Source of the DNA: Paraburkholderia phenoliruptrix
GTDB lineage: Bacteria > Pseudomonadota > Gammaproteobacteria > Burkholderiales > Burkholderiaceae
Assembly: GCF_902859825.1 (NCBI RefSeq)
Contig: NZ_CADIKB010000010.1
Coordinates: forward strand, 1-64,000
DNA: 64,000 nt
Direction of reading: 5' to 3'
Positions 18,044 to 26,755 of the stretch are shown here, piece by piece (position 1 is the stretch's first letter; every line of letters begins with the position of its first letter). The notes below the pieces were generated by a model. It worked only from the letters and a program-made list of their open reading frames with translations. It was not told the DNA's origin and did not search any database. The position numbers were made by a program, and so were the translations under genes.

Positions 18044-19642
18044 TTAGCGGGCTTCCGCTTCCGCCGACGCCGTGTTCGCATGCGCGTGCACGCGGGACGG
18101 CGCAGCGGCATGCCCGTTCACTGTCTGGGGCGCAGGCGAATAGGCGAAGTAATCGTCCATGCTGAACGTGCGGGTGGCCTGGCGAAACCTGTAGGCGAAG
18201 CCGGGCCATAGGGTGGTGTTCTTGCCGGTTCGCGGATCGAGATACCAGCTCTTGCAGCCGCCTGTGGACCAGATGGCGCGGGCGAGTTTCTGCTGGATCT
18301 GTTCGTTGTACGCACGCTCCACGTGCGGGCGAACTTCGATTGCCTCGGCGCGTTCGCTTTGCATCGTCTTGAGCGCGCGCAGAATGTATTCGACCTGCGA
18401 CTCGATCATGAAGACCATCGAGTTGTGGCCAAGTCCCGTGTTCGGGCCAACGATCATGAAAAAGTTCGGATAACCAGGCAAGGTGGTGCCGAGGTACGCG
18501 TGCGCGCCGTCGCGCCAGGTATCGACAATGTCGACGCCGCCGCGCCCGCGCACCACGCCTCGCGCAAACGGATCCGCAACCTGAAAACCTGTGCCGAAGA
18601 TCAGGCAGTCAGCGGGATGACGTACGCCGTCGCTCGTGATGACCGCGTCTTCTTCGATACGTTCGATTGCGCTCGTCGTCACCGACACATTGGCGCGCGA
18701 CAACGCCGGAAAATAGTCGTTCGAGATCAGAACGCGCTTGCAGCCCATCGTGTAGTCCGGCGTCAGCTTCGCCCGCAACTGCGGGTCGCGCACCTGGCGG
18801 CGCAAGTGCCGCTGTGCGACCTTCTGCGCGGTCTTCATCAGCGAGGGGTGAATCGCAAAGCCGAAGGCGCGCGATTCGAGCATGCAATAGAGCGCCGAGC
18901 GCATGACTTTCTGCGTGAACGGCAGGTGTCTGAAGAGCCATTGTTCGACGGGCCGCACGGCGCGGTCGGCCTTCGGCATGATCCATGGCGGCGTGCGCTG
19001 GAACAGATCGAGATGTGCAACCCGCGGCGCAATTTGCGGCACGAACTGGATCGCGCTCGCGCCGGTGCCGATCACGGCCACACGCTTGCCTTCGAGCGGA
19101 TACGCGTGGTCCCAGTACTGCGAATGAAACGCCTGGCCCTTGAACGTGTCGATGCCGGGAATGTCCGGAAGCGCCGCGCGCGAGAGGCCGCCCATCGCCG
19201 AAATGAGCACGCGCGCCGACCACTGTTGCCCATTGGCGAAACTCAAGTGCCAGCGGTGGCGCGTGTCGTCGTAGACGGCGCTCGTGAGTTCATGACCGAA
19301 CCGCAGATGGCGCTCCACGCCGAAGCGCCGCGCGCAGTGCTCGAGGTAGGCCCGAATTTCCGGTTGGCGCGCGAACATGCGCGTCCAGCGTGGATTCGGC
19401 GCAAACGAAAACGAGTAGACGTGCGATTGCACGTCGCAGGCGCAGCCCGGATAGTGGTTGTCGCGCCACGTACCGCCGACTGAGTGCGCTTTTTCCGCCA
19501 CGACGAAGTCGGTCAGACCGGCTTGCCGCAAGCGAATCGCCATGCCAAGCCCGGCGAAACCCGTCCCGATAATGGCGATGTCGGTCGCGAAGGTTACGGG
19601 CGCGTGGTCCGCCGCGGCGTCGTCGGGGATGCGTGCGTTCAT
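18044..19642 (-). CDS. Flavin-containing, Baeyer-Villiger-type monooxygenase
   Basis: 532 residues. FAD site G-x-G-x-x-G at 26-31. The BVMO fingerprint F167-x-G169-x-x-x-H173-x-x-x-W177-D178 follows, then a second Rossmann motif (G-T-G-A-S-A, about 192-197) for NADPH. These features separate it from N-hydroxylating FMOs. It would insert oxygen into a ketone or hydroxylate a lipid-like substrate in the cytosol. AAAGGAG stands before the ATG at 19642. First gene of the four-gene cluster; a perfect palindrome lies 30 bases upstream of its start and a MerR gene lies before that. Confidence 0.92.
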   Translation of the reverse strand: MNARIPDDAAADHAPVTFATDIAIIGTGFAGLGMAIRLRQAGLTDFVVAEKAHSVGGTWRDNHYPGCACDVQSHVYSFSFAPNPRWTRMFARQPEIRAYLEHCARRFGVERHLRFGHELTSAVYDDTRHRWHLSFANGQQWSARVLISAMGGLSRAALPDIPGIDTFKGQAFHSQYWDHAYPLEGKRVAVIGTGASAIQFVPQIAPRVAHLDLFQRTPPWIMPKADRAVRPVEQWLFRHLPFTQKVMRSALYCMLESRAFGFAIHPSLMKTAQKVAQRHLRRQVRDPQLRAKLTPDYTMGCKRVLISNDYFPALSRANVSVTTSAIERIEEDAVITSDGVRHPADCLIFGTGFQVADPFARGVVRGRGGVDIVDTWRDGAHAYLGTTLPGYPNFFMIVGPNTGLGHNSMVFMIESQVEYILRALKTMQSERAEAIEVRPHVERAYNEQIQQKLARAIWSTGGCKSWYLDPRTGKNTTLWPGFAYRFRQATRTFSMDDYFAYSPAPQTVNGHAAAPSRVHAHANTASAEAEAR

Positions 19643-19671
19643 CCGGCGTCTCCTTTGTTACTCTCTTAACT

Positions 19672-19691
19672 GTTACATTGTTCGATGTAAC
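19672..19691. promoter_or_regulatory. Palindromic operator upstream of the monooxygenase cluster
   Basis: GTTACAT (19672-19678) and ATGTAAC (19685-19691) are perfect inverted arms around a 6-base spacer. The site is locally AT-rich and ends 30 bases before the monooxygenase ATG. It could bind the neighbouring MerR-type regulator or an unlinked TetR-type repressor. Confidence 0.6.
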
Positions 19692-19804
19692 GATAGGAGC
19701 TGCAAACGAGCGACGCAAGCGGGCGTCTCGACGTCCGACTCTAGGTTGCAGTCAGGCTGGATGGGCGTGGAATCGCGAAACAGCGCGCCGACGGGCGCAT
19801 GGGT

Positions 19805-20689
19805 TCACTGCTTCGGCGGTTTTTTTTGGCCGGCAGTGGGGGTGCCCGGCGGGTTTCCGGCGGATTCGCCGAGTTTTTTCGCCATGATTGCCGCGACGCG
19901 ATCGCCGAGGTAATCGCCGGAGGCTTCCTCCAGCGCCCGGTTCATTTCGCTTTCGACGAGCACCATCGCGAGCGGACGCACGCGCCAGATTGCGTCGACG
20001 AGGGCGGGCACGTCGGCGGGCGGCGGAAGTGCGTCGGGGTCGTAGCGGTCCAACTGACGCACCACCAGATCCACGAGCGCCTTGGCGACCGCGCTGAAAT
20101 GCGGCCGCGCGGTGCCGACGGCGTCGAGCAGATCGGCGAGCGCAATGCCCTCGCGGGCAAGCGTGGCGCCCGCAGCGAGCGCGGTGGGACTGCCCGATAC
20201 GAACGACAGACCGTCGCGCTCCAGCAAGCCGAGGTCGACCGCCTTGGCGAGCGCAGCCGGCGTTGCCTTGTCGCCGAACATCTGCAGCAGCTCGATGAGC
20301 GAATATTTCCGCGGGTGCTCGCGCGACCAGCGTCCGCCGATCGCGGTTTCAAGGCCGAGAATCGAGCGAAGATCGTGTCCTTCGTCGACCGCCTTGATCA
20401 GGTCCTGAATGTTCGCGAGCGTGTAGCCGCGCGCGAGCAGATGATTGATCAGTTTCAGACGCGACACGTGCGTGTCGTCGTACACGCCGACACGGCCGCG
20501 TTTTTCGGGCGGCGCGAGAAGGCCGCGGTCCTGATACGCGCGCACGTTGCGCACGGTCGTGTCGCTCACGCGCGCGAGTTCGTCGACGGTGTATTCGTTG
20601 CGCGGCGCGACGCCCGTGGGCATGTCTGCGGATAGACGCGCGGCGCCGGGCGAGGGAGTGGGCGAGTCGGGAGGCGGCGTGTTAGGCAT
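19805..20689 (-). CDS. MerR-family transcriptional regulator with long C-terminal domain
   Basis: 294 residues from the ATG at 20689; an ATG at about 20,624 is an alternative, and neither has a strong ribosome site. The MerR helix-turn-helix and wing are at about 33-95 (Y-T-V-D-E-L-A-R-V-S, then V-R-A-Y-Q-D-R-G-L-L, then G-Y-T-L-A-N-I-Q). The C-terminal 190 residues are unlike metal-binding MerR proteins: no Cys-rich loop is present, so an organic ligand is likely. The tail is Pro/Lys-rich. It reads in the same direction as the monooxygenase cluster and is the best candidate for its regulator. Confidence 0.85.
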   Translation of the reverse strand: MPNTPPPDSPTPSPGAARLSADMPTGVAPRNEYTVDELARVSDTTVRNVRAYQDRGLLAPPEKRGRVGVYDDTHVSRLKLINHLLARGYTLANIQDLIKAVDEGHDLRSILGLETAIGGRWSREHPRKYSLIELLQMFGDKATPAALAKAVDLGLLERDGLSFVSGSPTALAAGATLAREGIALADLLDAVGTARPHFSAVAKALVDLVVRQLDRYDPDALPPPADVPALVDAIWRVRPLAMVLVESEMNRALEEASGDYLGDRVAAIMAKKLGESAGNPPGTPTAGQKKPPKQ

Positions 20690-20763
20690 GCCCGCGATTT
20701 TACCGCGCGACTTCGGCGCGCGGCCAGCGCAGACAACCAGCAGGGCGCCGTTCATGCGCTCCG

Positions 20764-21351
20764 TTATGGTTCCTGGTGTTCCTGGTCCGGCGCCGTCGCA
20801 GCGCCCACGCCCAGCGTCCTTTGCATGAGGGTCGTGTCCAGCCAGCGGCCGTGTTTGAAACCGACCGCCTTCAGCGTGCCGGTAAGCTCGAAACCCAGCT
20901 GCGTATGCAGCGACAGCGAGCCGCCGCTGCCGCCGTCCGCGATGACGGCGACCATCTGGCGCCACGGCCCGGCTTCGCATCGTTCGATCAGCGCCTGCAG
21001 CAGCACGCGGCCGAGCCCTCGTCCCCGGTAGGCGTCGCTCACGTAGATCGAATCTTCGATGGTATGGCGGTACGCGGCACGCGGGCGGTAGGGCGTCGCG
21101 TAGCAATAGCCCGCGACTTCGCCGTCGATCTCGGCGACCATGTACGGCAGTCCGTGGCTGCGCACCGACGCGAGCCGCGTGCGCAGATCGTCGACGGAAG
21201 GCGGCACTTCTTCGAATGACGCGACGCCCGTCAGCACATGGTGCGCGTAAATGGCCTGGATGGCGGGCAGATCGGCTTCGGTGGCGTCGCGGATCAGTGG
21301 GGCGCCCGTTGGGGCGGCGGGCGCGGCAGAGGCGGTGCGGGTTGTGCTCAT
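20764..21351 (-). CDS. GNAT N-acetyltransferase, phosphinothricin-acetyltransferase-like
   Basis: 195 residues. The acetyl-CoA pyrophosphate loop R-G-R-G-L-G lies at about 109-114. The stretches I-R-D-A-T-E-A-D-L-P-A-I-x-x-I-Y, G-Y-C-Y-A-T-P-Y-R-P-R-A-A-Y and L-H-x-x-L-G-F are typical of the PAT/MddA group, which acetylate phosphinothricin, methionine sulfoximine or related amino acids. The physiological substrate is unknown. The first 18 residues are low complexity. It is monocistronic or loosely linked to the MerR gene 74 bases downstream. Confidence 0.88.
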   Translation of the reverse strand: MSTTRTASAAPAAPTGAPLIRDATEADLPAIQAIYAHHVLTGVASFEEVPPSVDDLRTRLASVRSHGLPYMVAEIDGEVAGYCYATPYRPRAAYRHTIEDSIYVSDAYRGRGLGRVLLQALIERCEAGPWRQMVAVIADGGSGGSLSLHTQLGFELTGTLKAVGFKHGRWLDTTLMQRTLGVGAATAPDQEHQEP

Positions 21352-21477
21352 AACGTAGTCCGGGAGCGGCGTCTTGCCGCCGTGATGTCGGTTCTTCTGA
21401 CGATACGTTTTACTATGCCCGCGCCGCGCGCGAATTTGAAGCCGGTCAAAAACCTCGTGACGAAGCCGCTGCGCCTC

Positions 21478-22365
21478 TCAGGCAGCGCGCCGCGGGGGTG
21501 CCGCTTTCGAGAAGCGCCGCGCGCCCGCGACGCACGCCACTACCGCGACGGTGACCGCAATCATCGAAGGCGGCACTTCTTCGTGCAGCAACAGCCCCGC
21601 GAGCAGCAGTCCAAAAAACGGCTGCAGCAATTGCAGCTGGCCGACCCCTGCGATGCCGCCAAGCGCGAGTCCGCGATACCAGAACACGAAGCCGATCAGC
21701 ATGCTGAACAGCGAGACGTACGCGAGGCCCCAGAGCGCCGCATGGCTGATGCCATCGAACGAGGCGGGCCGGGTCCACCAGGCGAGCGGGAGCATGACCG
21801 GGAGCGACAGCACGAGCGCCCACGAAATCACCTGCCAGCCGCCGAGATGCCGCGACAGCCGCGCGCCTTCCGCATAACCGAGCCCGCACGCGACAATCGC
21901 CGCGAGCATCAGCGCGTCGCCTACGGGGGACGCGGCGATGCCGTGCCGCATCGCAAAGGCGACCACCGCGGCGCTGCCGAGCGCCGAGAACAGCCAGAAC
22001 GCCGCTTGCGGCCGCTCGCCGCCGCGCAGCACGCCGAAGATGGCGGTCGCAAGCGGCAGCAGCCCGACGAAGACGATCGCGTGCGCCGAGCTGACGTGGC
22101 GCAGCGCAAGCGCGGTCAGCAGCGGAAAACCCACCACCACGCCGAGCGCCACGACGACGAGCGGAACGACGTCGCGGCGCGCGGGCCGCGCCTCGCGGAA
22201 CACGAGTAGCAGCGCGAGACCGAGCGTGCCCGCGATGGTCGCGCGCGCGACGGTCAGGAACACGGGATCGAGCCCTTGCACGGCAAGGCGCGTGGCCGGC
22301 AGCGATCCGCTGAAAATCAGCACCCCGATGAGGCCGCTCAGCCAGCCGTTTGTCGTCTTGTCCAT
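21478..22365 (-). CDS. EamA/DMT-family transporter
   Basis: 295 residues, ten hydrophobic segments in two EamA repeats of about 140 residues. Family features include G-S-L-P-A-T-R-L-A-V at the first helix and F-S-M-L-I-G-F-V-F-W-Y-R-G-L in the second repeat. It is probably an inner-membrane metabolite exporter. The gene is divergent from a MocR-type regulator 115 bases away, the common arrangement in which the MocR protein controls the transporter in response to a pyridoxal or amino compound. The substrate is unknown. Confidence 0.9.
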   Translation of the reverse strand: MDKTTNGWLSGLIGVLIFSGSLPATRLAVQGLDPVFLTVARATIAGTLGLALLLVFREARPARRDVVPLVVVALGVVVGFPLLTALALRHVSSAHAIVFVGLLPLATAIFGVLRGGERPQAAFWLFSALGSAAVVAFAMRHGIAASPVGDALMLAAIVACGLGYAEGARLSRHLGGWQVISWALVLSLPVMLPLAWWTRPASFDGISHAALWGLAYVSLFSMLIGFVFWYRGLALGGIAGVGQLQLLQPFFGLLLAGLLLHEEVPPSMIAVTVAVVACVAGARRFSKAAPPRRAA

Positions 22366-22437
22366 GGCGAAGGTTCATGCGCATTGAAACGAAGCCTGTA
22401 GCATCCGCTGCCGCTCAAGAAAGGTTAAGCTACGGAT

Positions 22438-22480
22438 CAGTACAATTCATGCAAACTGTACCGACGAAGGAGCAGTACAG
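22438..22480. promoter_or_regulatory. Repeated CAGTACA/CTGTAC boxes between EamA and MocR genes
   Basis: CAGTACA at 22438-22444, CTGTAC at 22456-22461 and CAGTACAG at 22473-22480 (ending at the MocR ATG) form direct and inverted copies. MocR regulators bind direct repeats near their own promoter, so these are likely autoregulatory sites. Confidence 0.5.
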
Positions 22481-23923
22481 ATGGCCGAGACTGCACAGAA
22501 TCCGGCGATGGAAAAACCACAGGGCACGCGCGTCGGCATCGTCATGGACAATCTGCGCGAGCGCATTGCCGGCCGCTCGCTGATGCCCGGCGCACGCGTA
22601 CCGTCGATCCGCGTGATGACCGACGCGCTCGGCGTATCCAAGTCGACAGTGGTGGAAGCGTATGACCGGCTGGCTGCCGAAGGCGTGATCGTCGCGCGGC
22701 GCGGCTCGGGGTTTTTCGTGTCGGGCCATGCACCGCCGCTCGCGCTTGCCGACCTCGGGCCGCGCCTCGATCGCGAGGTGGATCCGCTGTGGCTCACCCG
22801 CCAGTCGTTGCAGTCCGGCGCCAAGGTGCTGAAGCCGGGCTGCGGCTGGATGCCCGCGTCCTGGTTGCCCGAGGACGGCGTGCGCCGCGCGCTGCGAGCG
22901 GTCGCGCGCGATCCGCAGTCGCCGCTCGCCGATTACGCGAATCCGTACGGTTTGCCCGCGCTGCGTCAACAGTTGGCCTGGCGGCTCGCGCAGCACGGCG
23001 TGGACGCGCCGCCCGAGCAGATCGTGCTGACCGACGGCGGCACGCACGCGCTCGACCTCGTCTGCCGTTTTCTGCTCGAGCCGGGCGACACCGTGCTGAT
23101 CGACGACCCGTGCTATTTCAACTTCCAGGCGCTGCTGCGGGCGCATCGCGCGCGCATCGTCGGCGTGCCTTATACGCCATCGGGTCCTGATCTGGCGGCC
23201 TTCGAGCGAGCGCTCGTCACGCACCGGCCGCGGCTTTATGTGACCAATTCCGCGATCCACAACCCGACGGGCGCGACGCTTGCCCCCGCGGTCGCGCATC
23301 GGCTGCTCAAGCTGGCGGGCGAACACGACCTGATGGTCGTGGAGGACGACATCTTCGCCGATTTCGAAGACGAAGCCGCGCCGCGTCTTGCCGCCTTCGA
23401 CGGCCTCGCCCGCGTCGTGTCGATCGGCAGTTTTTCCAAAACGCTGTCGGCGGCCGCGCGTTGCGGCTATATCGCCGCGCGCGCCGAGTGGATCGAGCCG
23501 CTGATCGACCTCAAGCTCGCGACCTCGTTCGGCAACGGGCAACTCGCGGCGAGCGTCGTGCATCGGTTGCTGGTGGACGGTACTTACCGGCGCCATCTGG
23601 AGTCCATGCGCGCCAAGCTCGCGGATGCGATGGGCGAAACCATGCGCCGCCTGGGCTATGCGGGCCTCGACGTCTGGACGAGGCCGCGTGCCGGCATGTT
23701 CGTGTGGGCGCGCCTGCCCGATTCGCTCGATGCCGCCGACATCGCTCGCCATGCGTTAGGTGCGAATGTGGTGTTTGCGCCGGGCAACGTGTTCAGCGTG
23801 TCGCAGTCCGCCACGGGCTATTTGCGCTTCAACGTGTCGCAATGCAATCGGCCGAAAGTATATGAGGCCTTGCAGCGAGCCATGGAAAGCGCCGCCGCGC
23901 GCGCGGAGCGCGAGCGGGCGTGA
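22481..23923 (+). CDS. MocR-type regulator: GntR helix-turn-helix fused to a PLP aminotransferase domain
   Basis: 480 residues. The GntR winged helix (about 15-85: G-x-R-V-P-S-I-R then L-G-V-S-K-S-T-V-V-E-A-Y-D-R-L) is joined to a fold-type I aminotransferase domain (about 115-470). The PLP lysine is in S-F-S-K-T-L, with the Asn in I-H-N-P-T-G and the Asp in V-E-D-D-I-F. In this family the aminotransferase domain senses ligand through PLP rather than acting as an enzyme. GGAG precedes the ATG. It is divergent from an EamA transporter, its probable target. Confidence 0.93.
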   Translation: MAETAQNPAMEKPQGTRVGIVMDNLRERIAGRSLMPGARVPSIRVMTDALGVSKSTVVEAYDRLAAEGVIVARRGSGFFVSGHAPPLALADLGPRLDREVDPLWLTRQSLQSGAKVLKPGCGWMPASWLPEDGVRRALRAVARDPQSPLADYANPYGLPALRQQLAWRLAQHGVDAPPEQIVLTDGGTHALDLVCRFLLEPGDTVLIDDPCYFNFQALLRAHRARIVGVPYTPSGPDLAAFERALVTHRPRLYVTNSAIHNPTGATLAPAVAHRLLKLAGEHDLMVVEDDIFADFEDEAAPRLAAFDGLARVVSIGSFSKTLSAAARCGYIAARAEWIEPLIDLKLATSFGNGQLAASVVHRLLVDGTYRRHLESMRAKLADAMGETMRRLGYAGLDVWTRPRAGMFVWARLPDSLDAADIARHALGANVVFAPGNVFSVSQSATGYLRFNVSQCNRPKVYEALQRAMESAAARAERERA

Positions 23924-24061
23924 GCGGGTGTGAATTGGCACTATCAGGCGTGACCAGGTGAACCGGACTTGCATGGCGCCGGGCCTGCGCAAACGCGAAC
24001 GCGCCTTCGCCTGCGTCCCCGCGTCTGCGTGTGCATTCACAAGAGGCGCTGCTGTACCCAT

Positions 24062-25132
24062 TCACTTGCACAGCAGAAGCAGGCGCTCCTGATTCGTGCA
24101 ACTCGCGCGCGGTTTTTGCGCGACCTGCGCCGCGCCGTTGGCGCTCGCGCTCCGATTCGCGAGGCACGCGCGTAAATGCTTCTCGACCGGTGGGTAATAT
24201 TTCCAGCCGCGCACGAGTGTCGGCAGTTCCAGCTTCACCTGCTTCCACTTCGGATGCCCGTGTTCCTGCAGATTGTCGAAATTCGCGCACAGCGAGTCGG
24301 CGAAATGATTCAGGTTGCCGACGGTATCGCGCAGACCGTAATCGTACGTGACCAGGAAGGCTTTCACCGTCAACGTGGGCACGTCTTCTTTCAGCCAGTT
24401 TGGGTAGCTCGTCGCGCGGATGGTCGCCGGAAAATAGGTTTGCTTCGCGCGCACGGTTTCCGGCGCGCTCGCATCGGCTCTCAGCAGGCGGAGCTGCTGC
24501 AGCAGTTCCGGGTTCATGTCGTTAAAGAGTTTTGCCGGTTGGCCCACGACGATGATCGCCACATCCACCTTCTTCACGATCAACGCGGCTAGCGCGTCCT
24601 CATTGCTCAGATGCTGGACGTTCTGCTCGGGAATCGGCTGGCCGAACATCAGTCGATAAAGCGTGGTTGCCGACTGCGCGGTGCCGCTGCCGAGCAGGCC
24701 CACGCTAATCGTTTTGTCCTTGATGTCGCCCAGCGTTTTCAGCGGCGAATCCGCGCGCACCACGACGTTTATCTCCTCGTCGTAGAGCGGCATGATGAGG
24801 CGCAGCGGACGAATCGCGGTGCCCGCATCAGGGTTGCCGGAGTTGGCCATGTCGATGTACGCCTGATAAACGTCGGACTGCACGAGCGCGAGCTTCACAC
24901 CCGGCTCGTAGCGCATGCGCTGCACGTTTTCGGCGGAGCCCTTGGACGCCACCACGGCCAGATCGATGCCCGCCGGCTGCGCCACCCATTTCGACAGATC
25001 CTGGCCGATCTGGATATATGTGCCCCGTTCGGGGCCGGTCACGATCTTGTAATGCGCGGGTTCGGCACTGAGCAGCGAAGACGCCAGAAGCAGCGTGGCT
25101 CCAAGCCATCCCGTCAAAAATTTCTTCAGCAT
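24062..25132 (-). CDS. TAXI-family TRAP solute-binding protein
   Basis: 356 residues with an N-terminal signal segment (about 1-23). The TAXI pattern is visible: I-V-T-G-P-E-R-G-T-Y-x-x-I-G near the mature start, V-V-A-S-K-G-S-A-E-N-V, and L-A-L-V-Q-S-D-V. The tail has three cysteines (A-C-L-A, S-C-T, L-L-C-K), which is unusual for the family. Start: ATG 25132, with a GTG at 25141 possible. No TRAP permease gene is adjacent, so it may serve a distant permease or act as a sensor. The upstream zinc-ribbon membrane gene reads in the same direction 63 bases away. Confidence 0.85.
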   Translation of the reverse strand: MLKKFLTGWLGATLLLASSLLSAEPAHYKIVTGPERGTYIQIGQDLSKWVAQPAGIDLAVVASKGSAENVQRMRYEPGVKLALVQSDVYQAYIDMANSGNPDAGTAIRPLRLIMPLYDEEINVVVRADSPLKTLGDIKDKTISVGLLGSGTAQSATTLYRLMFGQPIPEQNVQHLSNEDALAALIVKKVDVAIIVVGQPAKLFNDMNPELLQQLRLLRADASAPETVRAKQTYFPATIRATSYPNWLKEDVPTLTVKAFLVTYDYGLRDTVGNLNHFADSLCANFDNLQEHGHPKWKQVKLELPTLVRGWKYYPPVEKHLRACLANRSASANGAAQVAQKPRASCTNQERLLLLCK

Positions 25133-25195
25133 GGTTTGCACCTGTTTAGTCAGGGTGGCGCGGTCCGGATTGATTTTATCGATTCGGTATCCAAA

Positions 25196-26239
25196 CTATT
25201 GATTGGCAACCTGCCGGGTGGCTTTTGTGCTCGTCGTTGACTGCGGGTTGAGCGGTGCCCAGCCGGTCTCGCGAATCACGCGTTCGAGGATCGTTTTCGC
25301 CGGATCGCTGCCGGTGTCCAGCGCGAGCGCTTCGTCCGCGTGCTCGCGCGCGCATGGCCACGATTGCTGATCGGCGCACATTTGTGCAGCCAGCAACGCG
25401 GCGTCGCGGCGCGCGGCCAGCGGCTTCAGTCTGGCTGCGAGCATCTGCGCTTCATTGCTGTCCGGTTGCAGCGCTTGCGCGGCGGCAAGAGCGGCCTGCG
25501 CCGCACTGAGGTCGTTCACGCCGAAGGCGGCGCGCGCCGCCTGCAAGGCTTGCGCGGCATCGCGGAACTGCGGCGTGGCGGGTCTGGCGGGCGCGACCGC
25601 TATCGGCACGGTCGCCGATATGGCCTGCGTCGGGTTTCGCACACTGCCGGCGCCGACGGATTTACCGGGCACGCCCGCTAGCTGCGAGTCGGCTGCCTGA
25701 TCCGGCGAATATCGAGCGATGGTGCCCGTCGCCGTTCTTGCATCCTGCGCGGTTGCGGCGGCCTGCTCGCCGTTGCCGTAGCGCACGTCGCGACTCTCGT
25801 TGAGTAGCGCATAACCGACATAGGCCAGGCCCGCGGCGACAACGGCCGCGCTCGCGATCAGCACGTGCCGCACGCGCAGACCGACGCGATGAGCGAGTTC
25901 GTCGGTGTCGGTGAGAGGCAGCAGCGACGTGTCCTGCGCGACGAGCGGCGAAGGCGACGTCTGCAGCGCGCCTGCGGGAGCGAGATTCAATCCTGCATGC
26001 AGCGCGCCGCCGGGAAAGTCGGGCTCGCTGAAAGCCGGCGCGGTAAAGCTGTCGTGCAACGTCGACATGTTGAGCGTGCTCGCGCGACTCTCGTGTAACG
26101 CGGTGCGCGCGGGCGCTTCGTCGTCGAGCGGATGATAGGCGCCGCAATACGGGCAGTGTTCGAGTTGCCGGTACAACGCGCCGCCACATCGTTTGCACGG
26201 TGTCGGAAAATGATGACCAGCCAGGGTCTGAGTGGACAT
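25196..26239 (-). CDS. Zinc-ribbon, single-pass membrane protein of unknown function
   Basis: 347 residues. An N-terminal zinc ribbon has two C-x-x-C knuckles (C15-K-R-C18 and C29-P-Y-C32). A low-complexity linker follows, then one membrane span near residues 126-147 (V-L-I-A-S-A-A-V-V-A-A-G-L-A-Y-V-G-Y). The C-terminal part from about 225 is Ala-rich and helical with TPR-like repeats (A-x-x-A-L-x-x-A-x-A), including a C-A-D-Q-Q-S-W-P-C-A pair. The layout puts the ribbon in the cytosol and the helical region in the periplasm. It probably forms an operon with the TAXI gene. I do not recognise a named family. Confidence 0.75.
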   Translation of the reverse strand: MSTQTLAGHHFPTPCKRCGGALYRQLEHCPYCGAYHPLDDEAPARTALHESRASTLNMSTLHDSFTAPAFSEPDFPGGALHAGLNLAPAGALQTSPSPLVAQDTSLLPLTDTDELAHRVGLRVRHVLIASAAVVAAGLAYVGYALLNESRDVRYGNGEQAAATAQDARTATGTIARYSPDQAADSQLAGVPGKSVGAGSVRNPTQAISATVPIAVAPARPATPQFRDAAQALQAARAAFGVNDLSAAQAALAAAQALQPDSNEAQMLAARLKPLAARRDAALLAAQMCADQQSWPCAREHADEALALDTGSDPAKTILERVIRETGWAPLNPQSTTSTKATRQVANQ

Positions 26240-26428
26240 GCTATGGCTCCACCTGTGGAAAACAATGCCGTTACGGCATGCTCCCGATCGCGTTTGAAGC
26301 GGTGTGGGCGTCCGCGGAAAGCACGATCTACATGCGCCAGAGAGTCCGGGCAGGCAAGCGAACCTTGCAAGCCGTCGTTTTCAATATGTGGCGTTTCGAG
26401 ACGCGCGTCAATGGACGATCGACCCTAT

Positions 26429-26452
26429 GTAATGTGCGCTACCGCACATTAC
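26429..26452. repeat. Perfect inverted repeat, probable operator
   Basis: GTAATGTGCG (26429-26438) and CGCACATTAC (26443-26452) are 10-bp perfect arms around CTAC. It lacks a T-tract. It is about 190 bases upstream of the zinc-ribbon gene and 142 bases from the transporter remnant, so it may be that gene's operator or a relic of the lost locus. Confidence 0.65.
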
Positions 26453-26593
26453 CAGGTAGGACGAATCATCTTGCATGTGAGGAAGACGAACGCGCGCCGG
26501 TTTTTTTATGCTAAGGCGCGCCGCGCGAAGGTGGATTTGAGGCGCGTGCAATCGGTGTTTGCATGGAGCATCCGAAGACGCGGCACAACGCAA

Positions 26594-26755
26594 TCAACGC
26601 TGGCTCAATGGATGATCCTTGAGACACCACGCGATTGCCAACGCGAGCAGCACGACGCAAGCCGCGCACAGATACACCGTCTGCAATGCGCACGCGAAAG
26701 CTAGCCGGTAAGCGGCGCGCAAGGCGTCGGGCAACTGGCGGATTGCGCTGCTCAC
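26594..26755 (-). pseudogene. C-terminal remnant of an MFS (DHA2/EmrB-like) efflux transporter
   Basis: This frame reads 53 residues: a short amphipathic segment (S-S-A-I-R-Q-L-P-D-A-L-R-A-A-Y-R), then Q-T-V-Y-L-C-A-A and a single hydrophobic span ending L-K-D-H-P-L-S before the stop. That pattern resembles the last helix and tail of DHA2 drug-efflux proteins. A stop codon lies directly upstream in frame, and the other 13 helices are absent. It could instead be a small one-span membrane protein, but no ribosome site supports one. Confidence 0.5.
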
